DNA of 8,396 nucleotides from Euryarchaeota archaeon UBA60 (GTDB lineage: Archaea; Thermoplasmatota; Poseidoniia; Poseidoniales; Poseidoniaceae): contig DARQ01000097.1 of the NCBI GenBank assembly GCA_002503395.1, forward strand, positions 1-8,396. Direction: 5' to 3'. Position 1 is the stretch's first letter, and each line of letters starts with the position of its first letter. The notes under the pieces are model-generated. The model did no database searches. It saw nothing but the letters and a program-made list of their open reading frames with translations, and had not been told where the DNA came from. The translations under genes were made by a program, and so were the position numbers. Shown here piece by piece: positions 1-7,062 of the stretch.

Positions 1-27
1 ACCGGAAATGGCACCGGAAATGGCACC
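1..27 (+). repeat. 12-bp in-frame tandem repeat at the window edge
   Basis: The unit accggaaatggc occurs twice in perfect tandem (1-12 and 13-24), followed by the first three bases of a third copy before the sequence diverges. It is in frame with the surface protein gene and encodes Thr-Gly-Asn-Gly units, so it reads as a flexible linker. The array may continue upstream, outside the window. Confidence 0.75.
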
Positions 28-2553
28 TCGATGGGTGGGCCGAGAACCATCCCGGCCGGTTGGTCGGTTTATTTCGTCGTTGATATACTTTCCAATATGA
101 GCCCGGGTGAGGACAGAAGCCAGACTTTACGGGTGATTTCCCCCGGTAATGCCGCGGCCGGATATCACGGTTTCACCCTGTTCGCCGGCAGTGCCTATGG
201 CAACATCTCATTCTCGACCACCTTGGTGGTGAATATCACCGCGATTCACGACCTGCAATTCAGTGATTTGACGGCCAATGCGACTTGGTTGCCCGGAATT
301 GAGGGCAACCTATCGGCTGAAATAACCAATGTCGGGAGTGTTACTGCAGCCCATTATTACAGCATCTTGGCTACTGATGGCCCCTGCTCATTCAATATTG
401 ACGATGGCAATGGCAGTCAACTGGCTCCGAATGGAAGCGAGGTGCTGACGATTACTGCAATCCCCGCCACCACTTCTCACCTCAATGAGACCTGTGGAGT
501 TCAGATACAGGCGCGCAATGTCGACCACCCATCAGCCATCCATCATCAATGGCTGAATTTGACCATCTCAGTATATTGGGCTCTGGATATCGCCACCCCG
601 AGTGGTAATGTCAGTTTGATTCCGGGCGAGTCTACGAGCCAGCAATTGGCGGTGTGGAATCTCGGCACTGAAGATGACACCGCTTGGTTCGAGGCGACCT
701 CACCGGTCGGAATCAACGTCACAGTGCCCAATGGCTGGACTACGATTTCGCGCGGTCAATCTTCATTGATTGAAATATCGTACCACGTTGACACCGATAC
801 CGAATTGGTCGGACTACAGAATATAACGATAATCGCCAATAGCCAGAACAGCCCGAATACCATGGCCCAACTTCTTCTCAATGTCACGGTCGAAGAGCGA
901 GATGAAATCTCGGTTGAGGGGCCTAGCGATAACCGGATAGTAGTGGGGATAATCGATACCAGTACGACCGATTTCACGGTCGAGAATATTGGAACTTCAG
1001 CGTTTGAAATCATGGTCAGCAGTTCCGGCCTGCCGGCTGGTACGGCGCTTAATGTGAGCACTGAGAACCGCACAATCACCGCCGGTGAAGTGAAGATACT
1101 CAGTATTGAAGTCACGACTGACTCGACCACTCTGTCGGGAAATTATGCCGTTTCAATAGTCTTCCAAGGGGGCGGGTCGAGTGTTTCATATCCCCTTACA
1201 TTACAGGTCCTGTCGAGAATTGCCATTTCCGTCACCTCATCTGCCAATTGGGCTGTGGTCGGAGCGTCCGAGCCGGCTGTGGTGAGCATCGAGGTTGCCA
1301 ACCTCGGTGATTTACAGGATACGATTTCACTGCAGATCGACGACTCAAATCTCAGTAGCGCATTCGGGGTAGCTCTGGAATCGCAAACCTTCACTCTGGA
1401 TGGAGGTGAGTTGGCTACGGTGAATATGACAATCACAAAAATCGACTTCACCAATCAGGAATCACCGCTATCGATAATTGCTACAAGCAGTCTTGACAAT
1501 ACCGTCACCGATAAAATGACGATTACAATATTCCCGCATAGTGCCGGCCTCAACCTCACCGCCATCACCATTTCTGATACGGTTGCTGTCGGCTCCTCTC
1601 TGGAGGGGACGCTCTATGTTACCAACAAGGGCAATAGTGGGGATACATTTCTGCTGTCCTCGTATGGATTGGATTGCAATTTTTCTGCCTACTCGGTTAG
1701 TTTGTCCGCTGGCCAGACCGATGCTGGAGTGACTTACTCCTGCCCGATAACCTCGATAATTCTCTCAGGGCCGCACGCTTTTGAATTATTGGCTACCAGC
1801 CAAGCCGATACCGGTAAGAGCGCGAGTGTTCAGGTGACCTACAATGTTCCTTCGACCAGAGTTGATGATGCGGTTTCAATCATCTTGCAATCGGATACCT
1901 TGGAGATGAATTATGATGGCGGCAGTTCAATCACAGTCACCGTGACCAATCTTGTCAACGATATGATTTCTGGTTCCCTCTCGGTCGGTGGGACCAATGT
2001 CGATCTGGTCTCGGAGACTTGGTCTTCACAGTCCGGTCTCAACGATAGCCTCTATTCACTCTCCCCCGGGCAGTCGGCCGGTTTTGTTCTGAAGCTGACC
2101 TCACTGAGTGAGCAGGGTGGTAAAGTCGACCTACTGATTACCTCGGTAAGCGATGTCGACGGCCAGATAATCGTTGATGAATCGTCAATCCTGATGATTG
2201 ATATCGAGGGCAAGCATATGCCACCAGATGGACTAATTTTACCATTCGGCTTTGAGGTTGCCAACGATACCGGTCTCAACATCATGGCTGCGGGATGGGC
2301 CATTGCCCTACTTTTCCTCCTCTACCTTCGCTATGGCCGCAAGAAAGTCAGCGATTATCATGACGATGCGATGGATTCCACCGACGAGGTAGAAGGGGAT
2401 TCCTTTGACGACCCTAACGAGACGATGATGCTCGATGGCCGCAAGGTGGTATGTCCGGCCTGCTCGACCAGATGCACAGTTCCCCGTGGAAGCCTACCGC
2501 CATTCAAATTCACCTGCCCTTCGTGCGAAGAGAAGATTCGGGTGACTGGCTGA
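1..2553 (+). CDS. Large surface protein with repeated CARDB/NEW3-like Ig domains, one TM helix and a cytosolic zinc ribbon (5' partial)
   Basis: The reading frame is open to the first base, so the gene starts upstream. The ATG at 31 lies inside a domain and has no signal peptide after it. Numbering from that ATG (840 residues), roughly seven beta-sandwich domains follow each other, beginning near residues 1, 74, 186, 293, 397, 507 and 612. Each shows alternating hydrophobic strands and the pattern of a conserved N-x-G turn after a strand (ITNVGS, VWNLGT, VENIGT, VANLGD, VTNKGN) known from CARDB and NEW3-type adhesin or stalk domains. A transmembrane helix spans about 751-767, followed by basic residues RYGRKK, an acidic linker (774-797) and a C-terminal C4 zinc ribbon, C808-x2-C811 and C829-x2-C832, with an extra C815. 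Topology is therefore outside to inside. The ectodomain has 21 N-x-S/T sequons and two likely disulfides (C119/C155, C549/C571). Its ligand is unknown. The partial surface-protein call is solid; the exact domain family is inferred. Confidence 0.82.
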   Translation, partial: TGNGTGNGTSMGGPRTIPAGWSVYFVVDILSNMSPGEDRSQTLRVISPGNAAAGYHGFTLFAGSAYGNISFSTTLVVNITAIHDLQFSDLTANATWLPGIEGNLSAEITNVGSVTAAHYYSILATDGPCSFNIDDGNGSQLAPNGSEVLTITAIPATTSHLNETCGVQIQARNVDHPSAIHHQWLNLTISVYWALDIATPSGNVSLIPGESTSQQLAVWNLGTEDDTAWFEATSPVGINVTVPNGWTTISRGQSSLIEISYHVDTDTELVGLQNITIIANSQNSPNTMAQLLLNVTVEERDEISVEGPSDNRIVVGIIDTSTTDFTVENIGTSAFEIMVSSSGLPAGTALNVSTENRTITAGEVKILSIEVTTDSTTLSGNYAVSIVFQGGGSSVSYPLTLQVLSRIAISVTSSANWAVVGASEPAVVSIEVANLGDLQDTISLQIDDSNLSSAFGVALESQTFTLDGGELATVNMTITKIDFTNQESPLSIIATSSLDNTVTDKMTITIFPHSAGLNLTAITISDTVAVGSSLEGTLYVTNKGNSGDTFLLSSYGLDCNFSAYSVSLSAGQTDAGVTYSCPITSIILSGPHAFELLATSQADTGKSASVQVTYNVPSTRVDDAVSIILQSDTLEMNYDGGSSITVTVTNLVNDMISGSLSVGGTNVDLVSETWSSQSGLNDSLYSLSPGQSAGFVLKLTSLSEQGGKVDLLITSVSDVDGQIIVDESSILMIDIEGKHMPPDGLILPFGFEVANDTGLNIMAAGWAIALLFLLYLRYGRKKVSDYHDDAMDSTDEVEGDSFDDPNETMMLDGRKVVCPACSTRCTVPRGSLPPFKFTCPSCEEKIRVTG

Positions 2554-2569
2554 ATCACTGGAATCACTG
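2552..2569. repeat. 9-bp tandem duplication across the convergent gene ends
   Basis: The unit gaatcactg is perfectly duplicated (2552-2560 and 2561-2569). The first copy contains part of the stop of the + strand surface protein gene (TGA 2551-2553). The second contains the stop of trmI on the - strand (2564-2566). Because nine is a multiple of three, the first copy also supplies a second in-frame TGA for trmI at 2555-2557. No hairpin is seen here. A short T run (2572-2575) is the only terminator-like element for the + strand gene. Confidence 0.7.
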
Positions 2570-3385
2570 GATTTTCTGTGCGACCAGAAGAAATGCGGTA
2601 TGACCGAAGGGCCCGTTGACCGGGCGCATCCCGCCCCTGGTCGCTTTACCCCATTCTCGTATCATCAACTCACCAGCCCATTCGACCGTCAGGCCCGCAG
2701 ATTCGCAACTTTCCCATGCCGCCTCGAGTTGACTGCTGACAGGACAGTAGCAGGCGATACGACCGCCGATATTGAGATGCGGCGAGGCGGCCTCGATTGC
2801 TGGTGAATGTTCTGGCAGATCGAGAATTATCGCATCATAGCCACCGAATTCCGTAGCCGCGATTTCGATTTGCTCACACACATCACCGATCAGCAGATGG
2901 TGCTCGGGAAAGTCCTCGCCCCAGGCGATGTGGGCGCGTTGCAGGTTTTCCATCCCGACTTCAGCGTGTTCTTCGCGTGTTTCGACGCTGATCAGGCAGC
3001 CTGCCCTACCGAGGACTCTAGCCAGGTGAAGTGCCAAACCACCCGAGCCGAGACCAGCTTCAAGCACCGTATCAGCGCCACCGATTCCGAGTTTGGTGAT
3101 GAAGAGCCCAGCATCTTTGGCAGAAATTGTCTGTGCCCGACGTTTCATCCCCTGCACCAACTCAGGTAATCTCAAGGGTAAAACCACCAATTCCTTACTG
3201 CCGATTTGTACCGTTTGGCCAATATTCACCCCACCGAGTAAAGTTGTAGGATTGAGAACACCAAGACCCTTGACTTTTCGAGTCTCTTCGCATAATTCGA
3301 CGATATGAATGCGCCCTTCCGGCTCGCGCAGGGCAACAAAGCCGAAATCGGTACCTTCGTGCATGTATCGGCGAAGGAGAGCCAT
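2564..3385 (-). CDS. trmI: tRNA (adenine-N1)-methyltransferase TrmI (m1A57/58)
   Basis: This SAM-dependent cytosolic enzyme would methylate N1 of adenine 58 (in archaea often also 57) in the T-loop of tRNAs, stabilising tRNA folding. The 273 residues match the usual TrmI length. An N-terminal beta domain (about 1-75) is followed by the family signature R83-A-Q85 and K90-D91. The Rossmann methyltransferase core has motif I EAGLGSG (109-115), an acidic residue at the end of the next strand (E135, expected to bind the SAM ribose), D168 in the following loop and the catalytic-region motif DLP (189-191). The C-terminal signature R254-P255...GHTAF (261-265) is also present. A second in-frame ATG at codon 8 (MHEG) fits the start of some homologues; I kept the first ATG. 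No clear ribosome binding site precedes it, and a TATA-like stretch sits about 30 bases upstream, consistent with a leaderless message. It is divergent from the 1153-residue surface protein gene and convergent with the zinc-ribbon protein gene. Confidence 0.93.
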   Translation of the reverse strand: MALLRRYMHEGTDFGFVALREPEGRIHIVELCEETRKVKGLGVLNPTTLLGGVNIGQTVQIGSKELVVLPLRLPELVQGMKRRAQTISAKDAGLFITKLGIGGADTVLEAGLGSGGLALHLARVLGRAGCLISVETREEHAEVGMENLQRAHIAWGEDFPEHHLLIGDVCEQIEIAATEFGGYDAIILDLPEHSPAIEAASPHLNIGGRIACYCPVSSQLEAAWESCESAGLTVEWAGELMIREWGKATRGGMRPVNGPFGHTAFLLVAQKIQ

Positions 3386-3449
3386 AGGTCAAGATTTCGC
3401 TTGCATGATGATACTAAAACCCCCATTATTGACACTCTAATGATACCAC

Positions 3450-3463
3450 TTATGATATTATAA
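3450..3463. promoter_or_regulatory. Candidate bidirectional TATA-like palindrome
   Basis: Fourteen bases reading TTATgATATtATAA form an inverted repeat with one mismatched pair. They sit about 65 bases from the trmI start and 60 bases from the surface protein start. Archaeal TATA boxes are 8-bp AT-rich elements about 25 bases before transcription start, so use of this site would imply leaders of about 35 to 45 bases. It could instead be an operator half-site pair. Confidence 0.3.
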
Positions 3464-3508
3464 GGGAATATTGATATTTGAAATTGATACTAAAGGAATC
3501 ACTTCCAT

Positions 3509-3512
3509 GAGG
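3509..3512 (+). promoter_or_regulatory. Candidate ribosome binding site favouring the ATG at 3523
   Basis: GAGG at 3509-3512 lies 10 bases before the ATG at 3523, a workable Shine-Dalgarno spacing. The alternative in-frame ATG at 3547 has GAGGA at 3539-3543, only 3 bases away, which is too close. This supports 3523, although the shorter start gives a more typical signal peptide, so the choice is not settled. Confidence 0.4.
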
Positions 3513-3522
3513 CAGGTTTATC

Positions 3523-6500
3523 ATGCCAGTAGGGCAGCGAGGACTCATGAAGCACGCACGTATGACCGTCCTCATCCTATCTCTGACCATGCTATTACAG
3601 GTTATGGGAAATGGATGGATAGAAATTGAAAAGATCGAAAACACCCCCACCTTCCTCGAGGAAGAGCAACCAGTGATGGAAGTTACCTCCCCAGGGTATG
3701 TGGTTTTCGCCCAATACATCACCTCGGATGACTGTGGTTACTGTATGCAGTATGGAAGTCCGGCCCATAAACAGTTGAAGTCCAACTTCCCTGATGATTA
3801 CGTCTATCTCTCATATCACAGCGCATCGTTTGGTAACACTGCAGACGCGGAATCGGGTAATATCAACCCGATTTATGGCGTCAGCCACCTGATGGAGACC
3901 GGTGGGGCACCGAAGTCAAGTTTCGGCGATTCACTCCCACTATCGGTCGGTTGCGGCTCCAATACATGCTGGGATTCGGATTTTGGCGCTGGTGGCAATA
4001 TGCACAGCACAGTCAACGATTATTCCATGCGGGTGATTCAGTCCGATAATGGCGACGGCACCACCGATGTCACAATTTCTTCCAAGTACATCGGCTCAGG
4101 CACTGCTTCCACCGGACTCAAACTCTATGCGGCTGTCGCCGAAGAGACCTGTAATTCACACGCCTACACCGATGGTACCAGGGGCGGAAATTGTTGGGAA
4201 GCATGGCTGCTCGACGGTGGTGGTTACACCAGCAATAGTGGCAATGTCGGTGGAGGAACTGGTTTCCAGTCCCTCATCTTGTACGCTAATCAGTGGACTA
4301 ACTACACCTGGACGGTATCTAACAGTCTGGTAAATGGCGGTTTTTCGAACATGAATACCATCGCGGCAATTTACAGCGGCTGGAGTACTTCAGCCGCAGA
4401 TGAGAACGTCTACCACGCAACCGACTCGACAATGGGGCCACTGGTCGACATCGGCGTCGAGGACCTCAGTGTCACCAATGCGGGTGGTTTTGCTGGCTAC
4501 GTCAACGGTGACCTTCTATCGGTCAGTGCTCTTATCTCAAACTTCGGCGACGAAGGATATAGCGATGATGGAGTGATAACCCTATATCGGGTGGATGGCA
4601 CTCAAGAGCACCAAATCGGCACACCTACCCAGTTGAACACTTTGGCTTCAGGGTCTGGACAGACGATTCAGGCTACAGTCGACACCACGGATTTCACCGC
4701 CAACGCATACGACGCTAAATTCCGTGTTCGTATCACTAATCTGGTCGCCGACAAAAACAGCGGCAACAACGTCGCCACTGAAACCCTCGACCATGATATG
4801 GTGCCAATTGCATATACCCCAACCATGATCGGCTCAAACTCAATCGACCGTAGCAGTGTTGCTCAGATTGAAGTGAAGGCGCAATCAATGGACGGTGTCG
4901 ACAACATGTCATCGATGACCCCTGCGGTTGAATTCAGTGCTAATGGTCAGGATGCTTGGACGACAAGCGGTGTAACCGGTGGCGAAATAATTCTCGGTGT
5001 TGCGGCAGGAAATCCACGCTATGAGTTCTTCATCGAGCCCGATGATACCATGAGCTCGGGAATGTACGATGTTAGAGTCAAGTTCACCGATGCCCGTGGC
5101 CAAGAGAGTGCTTGGGTGGTTAACGATGGAACTAGTGGCGAGGGTGCCTTTGAGTTGCTGAATACCAAACCGATGATCACTGTCGACCCGGTACCGTCCG
5201 TCAAGGTCGATGTTGAGACCCAAGTCTCGTTAGTCGGCCATGTATATGATGAAGAGACCGACTTAGAGGACTTGATAATTACCAGCACCTCAGACTCTTT
5301 CTTGGGTTGGGACCCGGTTACCGGGATGATGACGGTTTATTTCTCCAAGATTCAGCGAGACAGCGATGGCAGTCCGACTCAGAGCAGTATTTATCTCTCG
5401 GTCACCGATGAAGAGGGTGATACCACTGGTGGAACCCTTTTGTTCAACGTCATCGAAAATGGCATGCCACGTTGGTCACCTCTCTCTCCCGTGAGCATCG
5501 ATGAAGGTGGCTCAAGCACCGTTTTCTTGAAGAACATGCTTTCCGACAGTAATCAGGATGGAACACCCGCCAATGGCGTCGACCACCTGAGCATTGCCAT
5601 TGTCGGTATCGACAATAGCGAATTGCTGAGCGCCTCTGTCACGGGTTTCAATTTGGTCATCGAAACCATTGATGACGACGCCACCGGCGAGGCTACCTTG
5701 ACTCTGCGTGCCAGTGACGGTATCCAATTCAGTGAGACGACGTTGAAGGTGTACGTGCAGAATGTCAACGATGCACCGGTATTGGATATCAGCGCTTTTG
5801 AGGGTATCTCGTTATACAAGGGAGAACAGAAGGTCATCGACCTTCGCAGCCATCTTTCCGATGCCGATGCCGATCAGGAAATCGTAGACATCTATGTGAA
5901 TATAGCCGCCTCACCACAGATTGCCGCTTTGTATTCGATGCAGAGTGGAATCCTCACCCTGCAGTGGGAAGAGCCAGGTAGTCACGACGTAACCGTAACC
6001 ATCGTCGACGATGAAGACGAGTCTTCGACTTACACTTTCACTGTTGAAGTTATTTCACACCTGCCACTTACTGTGAGCAAGGAAGATAGTGACGCCAACG
6101 TCTATCTCGTCGCAATCGATGACCGTATTGGTCGAGTTGCTAATTACATGATGACCCTTGGCGAGGATGTGGGCTTGAGCAACATTAAGACCACTTGGCA
6201 GATATGCAACATGGAAACCGGACTCTGCTATGACATCATTGAACTCGAGCACCCTAATACCGAATCCAGTATTGGGTGGAATTATGAAGTCACATTTGAC
6301 CGCGTCACCAGCAATGGTGGTTTGGTCTATGGCGACCAGATTAAGTTGGTCGATGTCACCGGCATCAATGCGAACGGAATCGACCTAAAGATGGAAGGAA
6401 AGACGCTCTACTGGAATATCACTGAGTACCCGGCATTTGCCGAGATGGGCAGTGAGGAATTGGAGACCTTCCTTTCCGATACCGAGGCGACAATCGCCAA

Positions 6501-6984
6501 ACTTGAACAAGAAATCAAGGCATTACCCGAAGGAAGCAGCACCCGTACCAGCAAGGAAGCTCAACTCGAGCAGGCCAAGACCTCATACTCAATGGCCTGC
6601 GATACACCAGGCGTGGTTTGTGCCGGCGAAGATGTTGGCTCATCTGGTGAGCCAACCGGCGGCCTGGATTCCAATATGATGGTTTATCTGGGTGCGGGCG
6701 CATTCACACTGATCATCATTACATTGCTCAGCATGCTGGTCCTGCGCCGTGGCAGTGAGACCGAATTCAAGGACTTCAGCAATAACCTACCAGCCGATGA
6801 CCTGATTGCCAACTCGATGTATGGCGGTGCCGCACAAATATTCCAGCAACAGGTCGCCCCACCTGTAGCAACGATGCCGCCCGGAGTACCACCAGTTCCT
6901 GAGACTGGTCTGCCCGAAGGGTGGACGATGGAGCAGTGGCAATATTACGGCCACCAGTATCTACAGCAGATGGGTCTGTTGTGA
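3523..6984 (+). CDS. Giant surface protein: Omp28-like thioredoxin-fold domain, CARDB and cadherin-like repeats, TM helix, GWT/EQW cytosolic tail
   Basis: The product has 1153 residues. A signal peptide with a hydrophobic core at 14-28 precedes a thioredoxin-like domain with C71-G-Y-C74 and a likely cis-proline at G-A-P130, followed by a beta-rich extension (about 170-305). That pairing resembles the Omp28 family. Next come a CARDB-like domain (about 308-425), an Ig-like domain (430-548), cadherin-like domains (about 549-645, 646-752 with the linker motif NDAP at 749-752, and 753-846) with acidic calcium-type loops (DDD, DADAD, DDED), and an unrecognised beta domain (851-970). The end has a short helical, coiled-coil-like stretch (976-1023), a transmembrane helix (1052-1074) followed by RR, and a cytosolic tail that is Gln- and Pro-rich and closes with a GWTMEQWQYYG motif (1133-1143). 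All ten cysteines fall in close pairs. It probably acts outside the membrane in redox chemistry or adhesion; the substrate is unknown. The start at 3547 is a possible alternative. Architecture is directly visible; family names are inferred. Confidence 0.85.
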   Translation: MPVGQRGLMKHARMTVLILSLTMLLQVMGNGWIEIEKIENTPTFLEEEQPVMEVTSPGYVVFAQYITSDDCGYCMQYGSPAHKQLKSNFPDDYVYLSYHSASFGNTADAESGNINPIYGVSHLMETGGAPKSSFGDSLPLSVGCGSNTCWDSDFGAGGNMHSTVNDYSMRVIQSDNGDGTTDVTISSKYIGSGTASTGLKLYAAVAEETCNSHAYTDGTRGGNCWEAWLLDGGGYTSNSGNVGGGTGFQSLILYANQWTNYTWTVSNSLVNGGFSNMNTIAAIYSGWSTSAADENVYHATDSTMGPLVDIGVEDLSVTNAGGFAGYVNGDLLSVSALISNFGDEGYSDDGVITLYRVDGTQEHQIGTPTQLNTLASGSGQTIQATVDTTDFTANAYDAKFRVRITNLVADKNSGNNVATETLDHDMVPIAYTPTMIGSNSIDRSSVAQIEVKAQSMDGVDNMSSMTPAVEFSANGQDAWTTSGVTGGEIILGVAAGNPRYEFFIEPDDTMSSGMYDVRVKFTDARGQESAWVVNDGTSGEGAFELLNTKPMITVDPVPSVKVDVETQVSLVGHVYDEETDLEDLIITSTSDSFLGWDPVTGMMTVYFSKIQRDSDGSPTQSSIYLSVTDEEGDTTGGTLLFNVIENGMPRWSPLSPVSIDEGGSSTVFLKNMLSDSNQDGTPANGVDHLSIAIVGIDNSELLSASVTGFNLVIETIDDDATGEATLTLRASDGIQFSETTLKVYVQNVNDAPVLDISAFEGISLYKGEQKVIDLRSHLSDADADQEIVDIYVNIAASPQIAALYSMQSGILTLQWEEPGSHDVTVTIVDDEDESSTYTFTVEVISHLPLTVSKEDSDANVYLVAIDDRIGRVANYMMTLGEDVGLSNIKTTWQICNMETGLCYDIIELEHPNTESSIGWNYEVTFDRVTSNGGLVYGDQIKLVDVTGINANGIDLKMEGKTLYWNITEYPAFAEMGSEELETFLSDTEATIAKLEQEIKALPEGSSTRTSKEAQLEQAKTSYSMACDTPGVVCAGEDVGSSGEPTGGLDSNMMVYLGAGAFTLIIITLLSMLVLRRGSETEFKDFSNNLPADDLIANSMYGGAAQIFQQQVAPPVATMPPGVPPVPETGLPEGWTMEQWQYYGHQYLQQMGLL

Positions 6985-7008
6985 GGCCACATCAAGATGA
7001 TGAGACGA

Positions 7009-7034
7009 GCATTTTGAGATTATTTCTCAAATGC
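7009..7034. repeat. Inverted repeat: candidate hairpin or operator before lonB
   Basis: The left arm GCATTTTGAGA (7009-7019) and right arm TCTCAAATGC (7025-7034) are complementary over ten base pairs, with a single bulged T in the left arm and a TTATT loop. It could be a transcript-end hairpin for the upstream gene, a regulator site for lonB, or part of its AT-rich promoter. No T tract follows it, which argues against a bacterial-type terminator. Confidence 0.6.
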
Positions 7035-7058
7035 AAACGTAGACAAAGGAGCGTTTAC

Positions 7059-7062
7059 GAGG
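7059..7062 (+). promoter_or_regulatory. Ribosome binding site of lonB
   Basis: GAGG lies 7 bases before the ATG at 7070, matching the anti-Shine-Dalgarno end of archaeal 16S rRNA. With the in-frame TAG at 7040-7042 and no other ATG in between, it fixes the lonB start. Confidence 0.6.

Larger units (their letters stand above)
3386..3522. promoter_or_regulatory. AT-rich divergent promoter region between trmI and the thioredoxin-fold surface protein
   Basis: This 137-bp spacer is much richer in A and T than its flanks and must hold both start regions. A near-perfect palindrome, TTATgATATtATAA, lies at 3450-3463 and could act as a TATA element in either direction. On the - strand a TTTTAGTA stretch (3419 down to 3412) is about 30 bases before the trmI ATG, the spacing expected for a leaderless archaeal transcript. 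The hexamer TGATAC or TGATAT occurs five times on the + strand (3409, 3441, 3453, 3472, 3485). The copies at 3409 and 3485 extend to an identical 10-mer, tgatactaaa. A regulator-binding role for these is inferred only. Confidence 0.5.

Noticed and set aside
31..33. ATG at 31 as the true start of the zinc-ribbon surface protein
   Set aside because: The frame is open upstream to base 1, the ATG falls inside a repeat domain, and no signal peptide follows it. The protein needs one for its predicted topology.
756..1130. 124-codon - strand reading frame opposite the first surface protein
   Set aside because: It is antisense to a well-supported coding frame. Its hydrophobic look comes from complementing Asn/Asp/Thr-rich codons.
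2807..3169. 120-codon + strand reading frame opposite trmI
   Set aside because: It lies wholly antisense to a gene with clear TrmI motifs, and its translation shows no recognisable domain or plausible protein composition.
3507..3630. Out-of-frame ATG at 3507 as a small upstream gene
   Set aside because: It gives only about 40 codons overlapping the signal peptide region in another frame, with no sign of a real peptide. The GAGG just after it serves the ATG at 3523 better.
3733..3744. CGYC as a zinc or heme-binding site
   Set aside because: There is no CxxCH heme motif and no second CxxC nearby. The cis-proline and surrounding fold pattern fit thioredoxin better.
7009..7034. Intrinsic bacterial-type terminator
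   Set aside because: The hairpin is AT-rich and is not followed by a T tract, so I list it as an inverted repeat of unknown role.
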